Part shown: one piece after another, positions 48,346-58,464 of the stretch | Position numbering within the stretch: the stretch's first letter is position 1 | Layout of the letters: the number at the start of each line of letters is the position of its first letter | NCBI RefSeq assembly: GCF_034259105.1 | Contig: NZ_CP139478.1 | Span: 720,001 to 784,000 of the forward strand | Direction of reading: 5' to 3' | Length of the DNA: 64,000 nucleotides | Source of the DNA: Limosilactobacillus reuteri | GTDB taxonomy: Bacteria; Bacillota; Bacilli; Lactobacillales; Lactobacillaceae | Made by a program: the position numbers and the translations under genes | Notes under the pieces: model-generated | Told to the model about the DNA's origin: nothing | The model's input: the letters and a program-made list of their open reading frames with translations, nothing else | Database searches by the model: none

Positions 48346-49491
48346 ATGTTAACAGAAGAAGAATTAATTCAAATTCGTCGTCATCTCCACCAAATTCCGG
48401 AACTGGCTCTCCAGGAATTTGACACTCACCAATACTTAGTTGAGACGGTTGCTGGTTTTAACCAAGCATTTTTAGAAGTTCGTACTTTTAAGGAATTACC
48501 AACTGCTCTCATGGTGTTAGTTCATGGGCAGAATCCACAACGAACAATTGGGTACCGAACAGACATCGATGCCTTACCAGTTGAGGAACAAACAGGCTTG
48601 CCATATTCATCAACTCATCCGGGAATAATGCACGCCTGTGGTCATGACATTCATATGACGGTTGCATTAGGTGTATTGAATTATTTTAGTGAACACCAGC
48701 CGCAAGATAATATCCTGTTTTTCTTCCAACCAGCCGAAGAAAGCGAAAATGGTGGAAAGCGGGCATATGAATTGGGCTTGTTTAGTGGAAAGTGGAAACC
48801 AGATGAGTTTTACGGTTTGCATGATAATCCTGATTTGCCAGCAGGAGCAATTGGTTGTCGGATGGGGACCTTGTTTGCGGGAACCACGGAAGTTAATATT
48901 GACCTCAATGGTAAGGGCGGTCACGCGGCGTATCCTCAAAATGCTAATGATACAGTCGTTGCGGCAGCATCATTGATTCTTCAAGTGCAGACTGTAATTT
49001 CGCGGAGTATCGATCCTATTCAAAGTGGTGTAATTACCTTAGGAAAGATTGACGGCGGGACGATTCGAAATGTTATTGCTGGACATACGCGGATTGAAGG
49101 AACGATTCGGGGACTAACGCAAACGATGATTGAAACTATTGATGACCGCTTGAAGGATGTATGTGAAGGAATCGGGCGTAGTTTTAACATGGATGTTTCC
49201 CTTGAATTAAATCAGGGTGGCTATTGGCCAGTAGAGAATAATCCAGAATTAACAAAACGGTTTATCCATTATATGGAAGAAACACCAACTGTAAACTTTA
49301 TCGAAACAGAACCAGCAATGACTGGGGAAGATTTTGGCTACTTACTGGCTAAATTTCCGGGAACCATGTTTTGGCTTGGGGTTGAAGATGATTCACAATT
49401 ACATTCGGCCACCCTTACCCCCAATGAAAAAGCAATTAAACGGGGAGTAGATGCGATTACTGGTTTTCTTGAATATCGAATGCAAAATTAG
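48346..49491 (+). CDS. dapL: N-acetyldiaminopimelate deacetylase
   Basis: This 381-residue M20 metallopeptidase-type amidohydrolase (YkuR/DapL of Bacillus) removes the acetyl group from N-acetyl-LL-DAP. Metal ligands lie in MHACGHDIHMT near residue 95 and QPAEESENGG near residue 130. TEPAMTGEDFGY is near residue 322. RBS AGGAGG at 48334-48339 decides for ATG 48346; the ATG at 48340 abuts it. Substrate assignment relies on the operon. The symbol dapL is also used elsewhere for an unrelated aminotransferase. Confidence 0.9.
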   Translation: MLTEEELIQIRRHLHQIPELALQEFDTHQYLVETVAGFNQAFLEVRTFKELPTALMVLVHGQNPQRTIGYRTDIDALPVEEQTGLPYSSTHPGIMHACGHDIHMTVALGVLNYFSEHQPQDNILFFFQPAEESENGGKRAYELGLFSGKWKPDEFYGLHDNPDLPAGAIGCRMGTLFAGTTEVNIDLNGKGGHAAYPQNANDTVVAAASLILQVQTVISRSIDPIQSGVITLGKIDGGTIRNVIAGHTRIEGTIRGLTQTMIETIDDRLKDVCEGIGRSFNMDVSLELNQGGYWPVENNPELTKRFIHYMEETPTVNFIETEPAMTGEDFGYLLAKFPGTMFWLGVEDDSQLHSATLTPNEKAIKRGVDAITGFLEYRMQN

Positions 49492-49518
49492 CAGGGAATA
49501 AATAATGGAGGAAAGAAT

Positions 49519-50442
49519 ATGACATTATTACAAAATGCAGACTTAATGACGGCAATTGTAACCCCCTTTGATGATGAGGGAAATATTGATTATGGTCGTT
49601 TAGAGTATTTGACAAATTACTTAATTGAACATGGGAGCAACGGTTTTGTTATTGGAGGGACTACTGGGGAAACTCCAGAACTCACTCATGATGAAAAAAT
49701 TGAGCTATACCAACATTTCGGTGAAATTGTAAACGGACGGGCTCCGGTTATTGCTGGAACTGGAAGCAATAATACCAAAGAGACAATTGCGTTTACTAAT
49801 GAAGTTGCACAAATTAACGGTATCGATTATGCCCTTGTTGTTGTTCCTCCTTATAACAAACCTAACCAACGGGGAATGGTGGCTCATTTCACAGCAGTTG
49901 CGGATAATGTTGACCTCCCAATCATCATTTACAACATTCCTGGTCGTACAGGGGTAAAGATGGCTCAGGAAACCGTAGTAGAATTGTCTCACCATCAAAA
50001 TATCGCCGCTGTAAAACAATGCGCATCTTTGGAAGAACTTGAATACATTGTTGAACACCGCGACCCTGATTTTGCAGTTTTCACGGGTGAAGATGCACAG
50101 GCACTAACTGCCCGGGTTTTAGGAGCAAATGGGGTTATCTCGGTTGCTTCCCATACCTATGTCGATCAAATGCGCCAAATGTATGACTCACTATACCGAG
50201 GCGATTATCAAACTGCTGGTAAGTTGCAACGATGGTTAACTCCCCGGATGGCCGCCTTGTTTATGTTCCCATCACCATCACCAGTTAAAGCAGTTTTGAA
50301 TGCGCAAGATTTTAACGTTGGTGGTTGTCGCTTACCAATTCTTCCATTAAATGAAGAAGAAAAGCGCGAATTAGAGGCTGCTTTATCCTTACCTGCCAAT
50401 TCACTGACTACTAAGAACTTACCATTAAATTTGGGGGAATAA
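49519..50442 (+). CDS. dapA: 4-hydroxy-tetrahydrodipicolinate synthase
   Basis: DapA condenses pyruvate with aspartate semialdehyde. The 307-residue TIM-barrel protein has [15 protein letters not shown] near residue 41, a YNIPGRTGV block near residue 135 with the catalytic Tyr, and the Schiff-base lysine in IAAVKQCAS near residue 163. The RBS is GGAGG, and it is cotranscribed with dapB, 3 bases downstream. Confidence 0.96.
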   Translation: MTLLQNADLMTAIVTPFDDEGNIDYGRLEYLTNYLIEHGSNGFVIGGTTGETPELTHDEKIELYQHFGEIVNGRAPVIAGTGSNNTKETIAFTNEVAQINGIDYALVVVPPYNKPNQRGMVAHFTAVADNVDLPIIIYNIPGRTGVKMAQETVVELSHHQNIAAVKQCASLEELEYIVEHRDPDFAVFTGEDAQALTARVLGANGVISVASHTYVDQMRQMYDSLYRGDYQTAGKLQRWLTPRMAALFMFPSPSPVKAVLNAQDFNVGGCRLPILPLNEEEKRELEAALSLPANSLTTKNLPLNLGE

Positions 50443-50445
50443 AGC

Positions 50446-51225
50446 ATGAAAAAAGTTTTAATTGCTGGTGCGACTGGAGCAATGGGGCAAAAGGCTGTTG
50501 ACCTAGTAAACTCACTCGATGGGTTTGAAATTACTGCTGCGCTTGCACCAACCTTAACAAAAGAAAATATGACTGATTTTCACCTTGCATCATCTGTTCA
50601 TCCTTATCAAACTTTGGATGAAATTGAAGATGGTGTTGCTGATATTTGGATTGATTTTACCTTGCCAAGTGCCGTTTATCAGAATGTTAAGTTTGTACTT
50701 GAACACGACATGAGGCCGATTGTTGGAACGACCGGCTTAACCGATGAACAACAAACAGACTTAGTGCGCCTCAGTGAAGAAAAACAGGTAGGTGGATTGA
50801 TCGCTGCTAATTTTGGGATGTCGGCAGTTCTTCTTATGAAATTTGCTCAGGAAGCAGCCAAGTATTTCCCGGACGTTGAAATTATTGAAATGCATCATGG
50901 TGATAAAAAAGATGCCCCATCAGGAACGGCCTTGAGTACCGCAAAGTTGATCGATCAAGTGCGTCCTGCGCATGAGACAAATCCTGATGAAACAGAGAGT
51001 TTAACCGGTGCGCGGGGTGGCGACTACCATGGAATTAAGATTCATGCTGTTCGGCTGCCGGGGTACATTGCTCACGAACAAGTTCTCTTTGGTGGGGATG
51101 GCGAGGCCCTGACTATCCGTCAAGACTCATTTGACCGTCAATCCTTTATGAATGGGGTTAAAGTTGCTCTGGAGAAAATTGATGGATTATCAAAATTGGT
51201 AATTGGCTTAGAAAATATTTTATAA
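50446..51225 (+). CDS. dapB: 4-hydroxy-tetrahydrodipicolinate reductase
   Basis: DapB reduces the DapA product with NAD(P)H. The 259-residue protein opens with VLIAGATGAMGQKAVD, and has the IVGTTGLTDEQ block near residue 86 and the signature EMHHGDKKDAPSGTA near residue 147. The arrangement dapA-dapB with three intervening bases indicates translational coupling. Confidence 0.96.
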   Translation: MKKVLIAGATGAMGQKAVDLVNSLDGFEITAALAPTLTKENMTDFHLASSVHPYQTLDEIEDGVADIWIDFTLPSAVYQNVKFVLEHDMRPIVGTTGLTDEQQTDLVRLSEEKQVGGLIAANFGMSAVLLMKFAQEAAKYFPDVEIIEMHHGDKKDAPSGTALSTAKLIDQVRPAHETNPDETESLTGARGGDYHGIKIHAVRLPGYIAHEQVLFGGDGEALTIRQDSFDRQSFMNGVKVALEKIDGLSKLVIGLENIL

Positions 51226-51237
51226 GAAGGTGAAAAA

Positions 51238-52422
51238 ATGCCAAGACTTCATGCTGAATTAGCAACTACCGTAAATAGTCATTTGGCAGCTGTTCCGCCA
51301 GCACAGATTCGCGCATTTGATGAAGAAATTTCTGCCGTTCCTGGACTAGTAAAATTAACACTTGGTGAACCGGACTTTGCTGTGCCAGATCACGTCAAAA
51401 AAGCGGCAATTGAAAGTATTCAAAATGATGATTCTCACTATTCACCAAGCAAGGGTAAGATTGAATTACGCAAAGCGATTAGTAAATATCTTGAGCAGAG
51501 TCGTCATGTTTACTATGACCCTGAAACCGAAATAGTAGTCACGATTGGGGCAACAGAAGCGGTAACCGCGACAACTTTTGCAATGTTAAATCTGGGAGAT
51601 AAAGTAATTATTCCCACTCCAGCATTTTCGCTATATTTCCCGAGTGTTTCCCTAACTGGTGCTGAACCGATCAAAGTTAACACTGCTGATGATGGCTTTT
51701 TGCTATCTGCTGAAAGACTAGAAGGGGTATTAGCGAAAGAGGGTCCTGCGGTAAAGGCCGTTCTCTTAAATTATCCTAACAATCCAACTGGCCGTTCATA
51801 CACTGAAGAAGAGCTAAAAGCACTGGCTAAAGTAATTGAAGATCATCACATTTATGCGATTGTTGATGAGATTTATAGTTCATTGATGTACGATCAACCA
51901 TTCCATTCACTTGCGACGCTTTTGCCTGAGCAGACAATCCTGATTAGTGGCTTATCAAAATCACATGCAATGACGGGTTATCGTTTAGGATATGTGGCTG
52001 GCCCGGGAGAATTTATTTCAACGATGTCAAAGATGCATTCATTTATGGTAACGTGCCCAAATGATACTGCTCAAGCGGCCGCGATTGAAGCGTTAGAAAA
52101 GGGGGATGATGATCCGCAAGTATTTAAGCGGGCCTATCGTCAACGGAGAGATAAACTTGCGAGTGCAATGCGAAAGATGGGCTTTGAAATTGCATTGCCA
52201 GATGGCGCATTTTATATTTTTGCTAAAATTCCTGCTCAATTTGGGAAGGATGATCTCACTTTTGCTCGTAAATTAGCCCACGAAGCTAAAGTTGGCGTAA
52301 TTCCCGGGAATGCATTTGGTCCTGGTGGAGAAGGATACATTCGTTTATCATATGCAGCGGCAGATTCTGTTATTGATACGGCGATTGAACGGTTACAAAA
52401 TTTTATGAATAATTTAGGATAG
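51238..52422 (+). CDS. patA: N-acetyl-LL-diaminopimelate aminotransferase (PatA-like)
   Basis: This 394-residue class I PLP aminotransferase has [17 protein letters not shown] near residue 37, [12 protein letters not shown] near residue 177 and the PLP lysine in [16 protein letters not shown] near residue 238. PatA (DapX) transaminates the acetylated keto intermediate. Aminotransferase substrates are hard to read from sequence; assignment to this step comes from its place between dapB and asd and from the otherwise complete acetyl pathway. Confidence 0.88.
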   Translation: MPRLHAELATTVNSHLAAVPPAQIRAFDEEISAVPGLVKLTLGEPDFAVPDHVKKAAIESIQNDDSHYSPSKGKIELRKAISKYLEQSRHVYYDPETEIVVTIGATEAVTATTFAMLNLGDKVIIPTPAFSLYFPSVSLTGAEPIKVNTADDGFLLSAERLEGVLAKEGPAVKAVLLNYPNNPTGRSYTEEELKALAKVIEDHHIYAIVDEIYSSLMYDQPFHSLATLLPEQTILISGLSKSHAMTGYRLGYVAGPGEFISTMSKMHSFMVTCPNDTAQAAAIEALEKGDDDPQVFKRAYRQRRDKLASAMRKMGFEIALPDGAFYIFAKIPAQFGKDDLTFARKLAHEAKVGVIPGNAFGPGGEGYIRLSYAAADSVIDTAIERLQNFMNNLG

Positions 52423-52441
52423 GTTGAAAGAAGGAACTAAG

Positions 52442-53500
52442 ATGAGTAAAGAATATAATGTCGCAATTTTGGGTGCTACTGGTGCAGTTGGTACACGGAT
52501 GATTCAGCAATTAGAACAGTCAACAATTCCAGTAAAGAATGTGAAATTACTGGCATCTGCTAAGTCAGCTGGTAAGCAATTATCATTTAAGGGCCAACCG
52601 ATTACTGTTGAAGAGACTACACCTGATTCTTTTGATGGGATTGATATTGTGCTTTCATCTGCTGGTGGATCAGTATCAAAAAAGTTCCTTCCAGAGGCAG
52701 TAAAACGGGGAGCAGTTTGTGTTGATAATACGAGTGCTTTTCGGATGGAACCTGATGTACCGCTAGTAGTTCCAGAAGTAAATGAAGAGGCATTAAAAAA
52801 TCATCATGGAATTATTGCTAATCCCAACTGTTCGACAATTCAAATGGTGGTAGCATTGGAACCAATCCGCCAAGCATTTGGATTGAATCAAATTATTGTT
52901 TCAACTTACCAGGCGGCTTCAGGAGCAGGTCAATCAGCTTTAAATGAATTGCGACAAGAAACTCAAGACTACCTTGATGGTAAAGACATGCAAGCGGATG
53001 CCAAGATTTTGCCAACAAAGGGTGACAAGAAGCATTATCCATTAGCTTTTAATTTATTACCGCAGATCGATGTCTTTGAAGATGATGGTTACTCCCATGA
53101 AGAATGGAAGATGATCCACGAAACAAAGAAGATCATGTTAAACGATATGGACGCTAAGGATATTAAGGTTACTGCCACTTGTGTTCGTGTACCTGTCCCA
53201 ATTGCTCATGGAGAATCAATTTACTTTACTGTTGACGATCCAACGGTAACTGTTGACCAATTGCGGGCAGTATTAAAGGACGCTCCCGGGGTAGTTCTGC
53301 AGGATGATCCTGCGCACCAGGTTTATCCTCAACCAATTAATGCTGTTGGCAAGCGTGACACTTTTGTTGGTCGTCTCCGTGCAGATGAAGAAAATCCTGG
53401 TTCCTTTAATATGTGGGTTGTTGCTGATAATCTCCTTAAAGGGGCTGCTTGGAATACCGTTGAAAATGCAGAACGTTTAGTCGCAAATGGGTTAGTTTAA
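52442..53500 (+). CDS. asd: Aspartate-semialdehyde dehydrogenase
   Basis: Asd reduces aspartyl phosphate to aspartate semialdehyde, supplying DapA and homoserine synthesis. The 352-residue protein has the nucleotide loop [12 protein letters not shown] near residue 10, the catalytic Cys in [11 protein letters not shown] near residue 128 and [12 protein letters not shown] near residue 157. ATG at 52442 follows GAAGGAAC; the TTG at 52424 is less likely. It is last in the L-box operon, and an IS30 lies between it and the operon terminator. Confidence 0.95.
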   Translation: MSKEYNVAILGATGAVGTRMIQQLEQSTIPVKNVKLLASAKSAGKQLSFKGQPITVEETTPDSFDGIDIVLSSAGGSVSKKFLPEAVKRGAVCVDNTSAFRMEPDVPLVVPEVNEEALKNHHGIIANPNCSTIQMVVALEPIRQAFGLNQIIVSTYQAASGAGQSALNELRQETQDYLDGKDMQADAKILPTKGDKKHYPLAFNLLPQIDVFEDDGYSHEEWKMIHETKKIMLNDMDAKDIKVTATCVRVPVPIAHGESIYFTVDDPTVTVDQLRAVLKDAPGVVLQDDPAHQVYPQPINAVGKRDTFVGRLRADEENPGSFNMWVVADNLLKGAAWNTVENAERLVANGLV

Positions 53501-53518
53501 AATTTTATAATCCCGAAA

Positions 53519-54577
53519 TGTCAATTTAAGTTAGAAAGAAAATAGTTGCTCATCAGTGACGTAAGACATGAATACTTCATATGGAGTTCGATAGCCTAGT
53601 GATTTACGGGGCAGGTTATTTCGCTTACTCATCAGTTGGGTTACCAATTCATCAGGAAGATTGCGGAAATCTAGCTGTTTCGTTAAGCCATCCCGGCGTA
53701 AAAGACCGTTGTTGTTTTCGTTCAGCCCTCGTTGATTGGGAGCACCAACCTCGGCAAAGTAAGTGTGAAGGTCAAATTGATTGGCAATCTCGCGCCAGCC
53801 GGCGAATTCTTTTCCGTTGTCAAAGGTAATCGATTTGAAGAAGTGCCGCGGGAATTTCCGAAGCCACTGACTTAAGTGTTGGTTAATCGCATCAGCCGTC
53901 TTTTCGTGCACATTGAGTACAATTTCGACCTTCGATTGGCGTTCGGTCAGGGTCATTACCGCCCCTTGGTGCTTTTTGCCTTGGACGGTATCAGCTTCAA
54001 GGTGCCCAAATTCAGTGGCATAGTGCGGAAAGTCCTTGGCACGCTCGTGAATACTTCGCCCCAATTGGCCAGCCTTCCCACGGCGCTCGACATAGCCATT
54101 CGGGTGCCGCTTACCTCGCATCGGCAAGGAACGGACATCGAAGCCGAACTGGCCACGTTCAAACATCCGGTAAAGAGTTCGCCGGTTACAACTAATTGGG
54201 CGCTCAGCGCGCCCAATAATGGTATCAGGCGTCCACCCCTGGGCAATTTTGTCGTTGATATAAGTGAGTTCAGCCAGTGACAACTGAGTACGTTTTCGGC
54301 CACAACGTTGCTTATTGCGCATATAGTGATCTTGATAATCAGCAATTGAGGCACCGGTTTCCAGGTAACGATAAACGCGATAAACGGTTTCGGCGCAACG
54401 TTTGATCATTTGGGCCACTCGGTACGCTTTAAGCTTTTGCACGAAAGAATGGGCGATGATTGTCAGCTCGTTTGTGGTAAGATGGGTGTAAGTCATTTGT
54501 GGTTTCCTTTCTTTTGTTTAGGGGTATTTAAAAGTCTACCACAAATGGCTTTTCTATTTTTCTAACTTAATTTTACA
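53519..54577 (-). mobile_element. IS30-family element, copy 2
   Basis: This 1059-bp element is nearly identical to copy 1 and inverted. The ends are TGTCAATTTAAGTTAGAAA at 53519 and the complement of TGTAAAATTAAGTTAGAAA at 54577. Flanks read TCCCGAAA on the left and AACGGCGA on the right, the same target core as copy 1. It separates asd from a terminator at 54593. Confidence 0.93.
53531..54496 (-). CDS. IS30 family transposase
   Basis: This 321-residue DDE transposase matches copy 1 except for Arg at residue 40, where copy 1 has Cys. The acidic triad motifs ADTVQG, TFDNGKE and NENNNG are intact. Arg is probably the ancestral residue since it lies in a basic DNA-binding helix. It is complete and likely active. 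Confidence 0.94.
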   Translation of the reverse strand: MTYTHLTTNELTIIAHSFVQKLKAYRVAQMIKRCAETVYRVYRYLETGASIADYQDHYMRNKQRCGRKRTQLSLAELTYINDKIAQGWTPDTIIGRAERPISCNRRTLYRMFERGQFGFDVRSLPMRGKRHPNGYVERRGKAGQLGRSIHERAKDFPHYATEFGHLEADTVQGKKHQGAVMTLTERQSKVEIVLNVHEKTADAINQHLSQWLRKFPRHFFKSITFDNGKEFAGWREIANQFDLHTYFAEVGAPNQRGLNENNNGLLRRDGLTKQLDFRNLPDELVTQLMSKRNNLPRKSLGYRTPYEVFMSYVTDEQLFSF

Positions 54578-54592
54578 AACGGCGAATCATAT

Positions 54593-54626
54593 AAAAAATA
54601 CTCTCTGAATATAGGGAGTATTTTTT
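54593..54626 (+). terminator. Terminator of the lysA-asd operon, displaced by IS30
   Basis: AAAAAATACTC pairs with GAGTATTTTTT. It now lies more than 1 kb behind asd because of the IS30 insertion. Confidence 0.75.
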
Positions 54627-54655
54627 GTATGATATAAATGAAAGGATGATCAGTG

Positions 54656-55807
54656 ATGAAATTTGTAATTGCTCCAGATTCATTTAAAGGCGGACTAACA
54701 GCAAAAGAAGCAGCAAATGTGATGGCAGAAGGAATCAAAAGAGTGTTTCCGAATGCCGAGTATGCTTTAGTTCCAATGGCTGGTGGAGGAGAAGGGACTG
54801 TTCAATCCTTAGTTGATGCGACTAATGGTCAAAAAATGATTGCTAAAGTCCACAATCCATTAAATAAATTAGTTAATGCTGAGTATGGGATATTAGGTGA
54901 TGGGGAAACAGCAGTGATTGAGATGGCGGCAGCAAGTGGGCTTCAATTTGTTAATAAGGAGACTGCGAACCCGCTTATTACAACTACATATGGTACCGGC
55001 GAGTTAATTAAGGATGCTCTTGACCATAACATTAAAAAAATAATTATTGGAATTGGGGGAAGTGCAACCGTTGATGGTGGTGCAGGAATGGCCCAAGCAC
55101 TTGGAGCACGTTTATTGGATGTTGATAATCATGAAATTGGTTTAGGCGGTGGTGCGTTAGCAAGTTTAAATCAAGTCGATTTTCGAGGTTTAGATCCCCG
55201 TTTAAAAAATGTAGATATTCAAATTGCATCAGACGTTACCAACCCATTAACAGGAAAAAATGGGGCAGCCCCAGTATTTGGTCCACAAAAGGGTGCTGAT
55301 GAAGAAATGGTGAATATCTTGGACAAAAATCTTCATCATTATGCACGAAAAATAGTTGCAGCTGGTGGGCCTGACGTTGAACAAACAGCAGGTGCAGGGG
55401 CAGCCGGTGGTTTAGGAGCCGGATTAATAGCTTTTACCAGTGCAACAATGAAGCGAGGAGTAGAATTAGTGATTGAAGCAACTCAACTACGAAAAAAGGC
55501 AGTTGGCGCGGATTATGTTTTTACTGGTGAAGGAGGAATTGATTTCCAGACTAAATTTGGTAAAACGCCATATGGAGTCGCTAAGGCAACTAAAGAGGTG
55601 GCTCCAACTGCTCCGGTAATTGTGTTGGCTGGAAATATTGGTAAAGGTGTGAATGATTTATATTCATCCACGGCCATTGATGCAATTTTTGCAACTCCTG
55701 AAGGGGCTAAACCATTAAAAACAGCATTAGCAGATGCACTTATTGATATTGCTCAAACAGCAGAAAACGTTGCGCGTTTAATTAAAGTGAGTCGTGTTAA
55801 TAATTAG
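54656..55807 (+). CDS. glxK: Glycerate kinase
   Basis: This 383-residue protein of the GarK/GlxK family phosphorylates glycerate. The N-terminus FVIAPDSFKGGLTAKEAA is the family signature; GIGGSATVDGGAGMAQALG lies near residue 138 and DYVFTGEGGID near residue 283. ATG at 54656 follows AAAGGATG; a GTG lies one codon upstream. It is monocistronic with its own terminator. Which phosphoglycerate is formed, 2- or 3-, is not resolved. Confidence 0.93.
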   Translation: MKFVIAPDSFKGGLTAKEAANVMAEGIKRVFPNAEYALVPMAGGGEGTVQSLVDATNGQKMIAKVHNPLNKLVNAEYGILGDGETAVIEMAAASGLQFVNKETANPLITTTYGTGELIKDALDHNIKKIIIGIGGSATVDGGAGMAQALGARLLDVDNHEIGLGGGALASLNQVDFRGLDPRLKNVDIQIASDVTNPLTGKNGAAPVFGPQKGADEEMVNILDKNLHHYARKIVAAGGPDVEQTAGAGAAGGLGAGLIAFTSATMKRGVELVIEATQLRKKAVGADYVFTGEGGIDFQTKFGKTPYGVAKATKEVAPTAPVIVLAGNIGKGVNDLYSSTAIDAIFATPEGAKPLKTALADALIDIAQTAENVARLIKVSRVNN

Positions 55808-55814
55808 AAATTAA

Positions 55815-55852
55815 AAGAGGGTGGAAAAAACTTTGCTTTTTTCTCACCCTCT
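55815..55852 (+). terminator. Terminator of glycerate kinase gene
   Basis: AGAGGGTG pairs with CACCCTCT around an A- and T-rich inner stem. The T tract is interrupted. Confidence 0.7.
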
Positions 55853-55879
55853 GCTATTTTCATGAACAATTGTAAGATA

Positions 55880-55985
55880 ATGTGGAACTGCTTCGCGTCG
55901 TCACAAGGTTCGCGTCCGAGCGACAATCAGCCCGTGCCTCCGCCTTAGCTTAGCCAACCGCCTTGTCGAGATACGCACATTTTAC
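55880..55985. other. GC-rich intergenic segment of unknown nature
   Basis: This stretch is richer in G and C than its surroundings and contains repeated short words (CGCGTC/CGCGTCC and CCGCCTT twice). No open frame or clear hairpin with a T run was found. It may be the remnant of a mobile element or a structured RNA; nothing further can be supported. Confidence 0.3.
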
Positions 55986-56060
55986 AGCAAATTACTGGCT
56001 TGGCTTAGTCTTATAAAGACCGTATAATGAATTGGAAGATAATCAAGGAGAATTTAAAAA

Positions 56061-56411
56061 ATGGAAGATAATAAATATCAATATGATGAAAACGGTTTTC
56101 GGGAAGATCTAAAAGATGATCCGGATGTGCTTCACCAGCCAGATGCTGACCGTACACAGCGCGATTTAATAACTCTGGATTATGATGAGACGTTGGCATT
56201 TCTTAATGGTGAAAAGGAAGTTAAGACCGTTTATGACTTTTCAGATGATGTTTTGGAAAAAATAAAAGAAAAATATCCAATCCTAAATGGTACACCGATC
56301 AATAAAGTAATCATGGAAAAGTATCAGCAGATTTTATCCGCTCGATACAATGAATCACAAGCAAATAATAAGACGGTGCATGCCGATGATAGCGAGGATA
56401 ATGATGAATAG
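56061..56411 (+). CDS. Hypothetical acidic protein
   Basis: This 116-residue soluble protein is strongly acidic, with D/E-rich ends (EDNKYQYDENG, DDSEDNDE) and a central helical part (DDVLEKIKEKYPILNG). I did not recognise a family. The ATG follows AAGGAG. It overlaps the next gene by 8 bases, so the two are probably translated together. Confidence 0.65.
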   Translation: MEDNKYQYDENGFREDLKDDPDVLHQPDADRTQRDLITLDYDETLAFLNGEKEVKTVYDFSDDVLEKIKEKYPILNGTPINKVIMEKYQQILSARYNESQANNKTVHADDSEDNDE

Positions 56412-56700
56412 CCTAATAACGTTTATTATTTCAATTGCCTTTTTAGGATTAGTGATTTGGGAAAATCGTTTGCATAGTCAACTTGGATTTTTGGCAAGTC
56501 AACGACCAGATAAAGTTACGAAGGATTTTATCCGAGTAATTCGTCAAGAGAAACGTTTGAATTGGATCTTGTGTATCTTAGCAATTATTGTTTTCATGAC
56601 GACTAGTCGTTACTCAGTTCTATTAATGAGTATTATTACAATTATTGAATTGTTATTAGTAACTCGCATGGATCGTGTAAAAAAAGAAATGATAGATTAA
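56404..56700 (+). CDS. Small membrane protein, unknown function
   Basis: This 98-residue product has membrane segments near residues 2-20 and a hydrophobic hairpin near 52-88. Basic stretches (RVIRQEKRLN, RMDRVKKEMID) flank them. GAGG in the end of the previous gene favours the ATG at 56404 over the one at 56401. No family was recognised; it is probably coupled to the acidic protein upstream. Confidence 0.6.
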   Translation: MNSLITFIISIAFLGLVIWENRLHSQLGFLASQRPDKVTKDFIRVIRQEKRLNWILCILAIIVFMTTSRYSVLLMSIITIIELLLVTRMDRVKKEMID

Positions 56701-56869
56701 ATATTATTATAATAGTTAATATTTTAAGAAAGAGTAACGTTTTTTAAGAACTATCTAATAATTGCTATACGCATTTAAAAATTAATGGTAAAGTTAGAAT
56801 TGTGTATTTCACTAATTTATTATTATTTGTTTAGTTTTTAGGAACTTATTGGGAGGGTGTTTTATTTAT

Positions 56870-58312
56870 ATGAGTAAAAAAAGAACACATCATTCAAATA
56901 ACCATCGATCTCGTGGCGTTTTTGCAGGAGCAGTTAGTGCCTTGAGTTTATTAGCAGTAACAACACAAGCAGTTAATGCTGAACAGCTTACTGTTAAGTC
57001 TGGTGACACTATTTGGGGGCTTGCAAAACAACATGGACTTTCTGTTAGTGCATTAGAACAAGCAAATCCTTCGGTTAAGAAGATAAACGATAGCATCGAC
57101 TTAATTACGGTTGGTCAACAATTAACGTTGCCTACTGCTCAACATGATGCTAGCGCCGATTTGAATGCTGATGGTAGTTATACTGTTAAGCCTGGCGACA
57201 CACTTAGCTCTATTGCTGATCGTTATAATGTAACGGTTAGTCAATTAATGGCATGGAATAACCTAAGCGCTAATGACTCATTATACATTGGACAACAACT
57301 CAGTGTAACGGGTCCTGCGATCTCAATTGCTGTAAACGCACCTGTTGTAAGTGCTCCTGTTTCTGATGCGAGCGTATCAACTCAGCAACCAGTTGCTCAA
57401 TCGACAGATGCAACTTCATCAGTTCAGGTTCAAACTTCAGCAGTTGCCTCTGCTTCTGTGCCTCAACAAGATGTGGCTAGTAGCCAACTAGCAGGAACTG
57501 TTCCTAGTCAAAGTGCTGCCAATAGCAACGCAACTCTTGCAAATAACACAGCTACGGTTGCAACTGGCTCCTCAGTTGCTAATAGCGTAGTAACTGCAAC
57601 AAATGCTGCTCAAACTACTACAGCTAATACTGTTCAGGCTACTTCTACCTCAGCTGAAAATAGCGTTGCACCACAAACGCAAAACGTTGCTGTTAGTCAG
57701 GCTGCTTCAACAGCTGTAAATACGACTGCTTTATATGGACAATCATTTGTTCAAGCAGCACCAGTAGCAAGTCAAGCACCACAATCACAGACTGCCCCAG
57801 CATCACAAGCAACGGTTAACGTTCAGAACAGTAATGCTGCTGCTTCACAACAAACAACTGCTGTAACATCACAAACTCAACCGCAACAATCACAAGCGGC
57901 TGCTAGTCAACCTGCACAGCAAGCAGCAACTACTAATCAAGATTTACAACATGGTTCTGTAGTTAGCCTTGCCACTAAGATTGCTAATTCTAATAGTGTT
58001 CCATACGTATGGGGTGGTGAAAGTCTTAGTGGAATGGATTGTTCTGGATTAGTTAAGTATGTTTATGCTAATGCGGAAGGTAAGCAATTACCACACTATA
58101 CGGCAGCCCTTGAAAACTGTGTGGACCAACATCCAGTTAGTGAAGCTAAGCCAGGTGATCTTTTGTTCTGGGGTAACCATGGTTCAACTTACCATACAGC
58201 TATTTATACAGGAAATAATCAATATGTAGCAGCTGCTCACCCTGGAACTAATGTATCGACTTACACGATTAGTCCATACTTTAATCCGAGTTTTGCCGGA
58301 ACAGTTAAATAG
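56870..58312 (+). CDS. LysM and NlpC/P60 peptidoglycan hydrolase
   Basis: This 480-residue secreted cell wall hydrolase has a signal peptide (about 1-38, ending TQAVNA). It has two LysM wall-binding domains (about 37-86 and 102-147) and a long linker rich in A, Q, S, T and V (150-365). The C-terminal NlpC/P60 domain is a gamma-D-Glu-meso-DAP type endopeptidase. The catalytic Cys391 lies in GMDCSGLVKYV and the His near residue 442 in YHTAIYTG. ATG at 56870 lies behind GGGAGGG. It has a 170-base AT-rich upstream region and likely its own promoter. Confidence 0.92.
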   Translation: MSKKRTHHSNNHRSRGVFAGAVSALSLLAVTTQAVNAEQLTVKSGDTIWGLAKQHGLSVSALEQANPSVKKINDSIDLITVGQQLTLPTAQHDASADLNADGSYTVKPGDTLSSIADRYNVTVSQLMAWNNLSANDSLYIGQQLSVTGPAISIAVNAPVVSAPVSDASVSTQQPVAQSTDATSSVQVQTSAVASASVPQQDVASSQLAGTVPSQSAANSNATLANNTATVATGSSVANSVVTATNAAQTTTANTVQATSTSAENSVAPQTQNVAVSQAASTAVNTTALYGQSFVQAAPVASQAPQSQTAPASQATVNVQNSNAAASQQTTAVTSQTQPQQSQAAASQPAQQAATTNQDLQHGSVVSLATKIANSNSVPYVWGGESLSGMDCSGLVKYVYANAEGKQLPHYTAALENCVDQHPVSEAKPGDLLFWGNHGSTYHTAIYTGNNQYVAAAHPGTNVSTYTISPYFNPSFAGTVK

Positions 58313-58464
58313 TTCTGATAGATTATTAGAGCTTTTTCATTAGATAGTAACAAAGATGTAACCTAAAAAAGGGTTAACATTCTTCTAAGTTCGTGTTATC
58401 TTACTTATATTGCAATTCCAGTATTGCTCTAAAAATATTTCACATTTATTGGGGAGTGTTAAAT

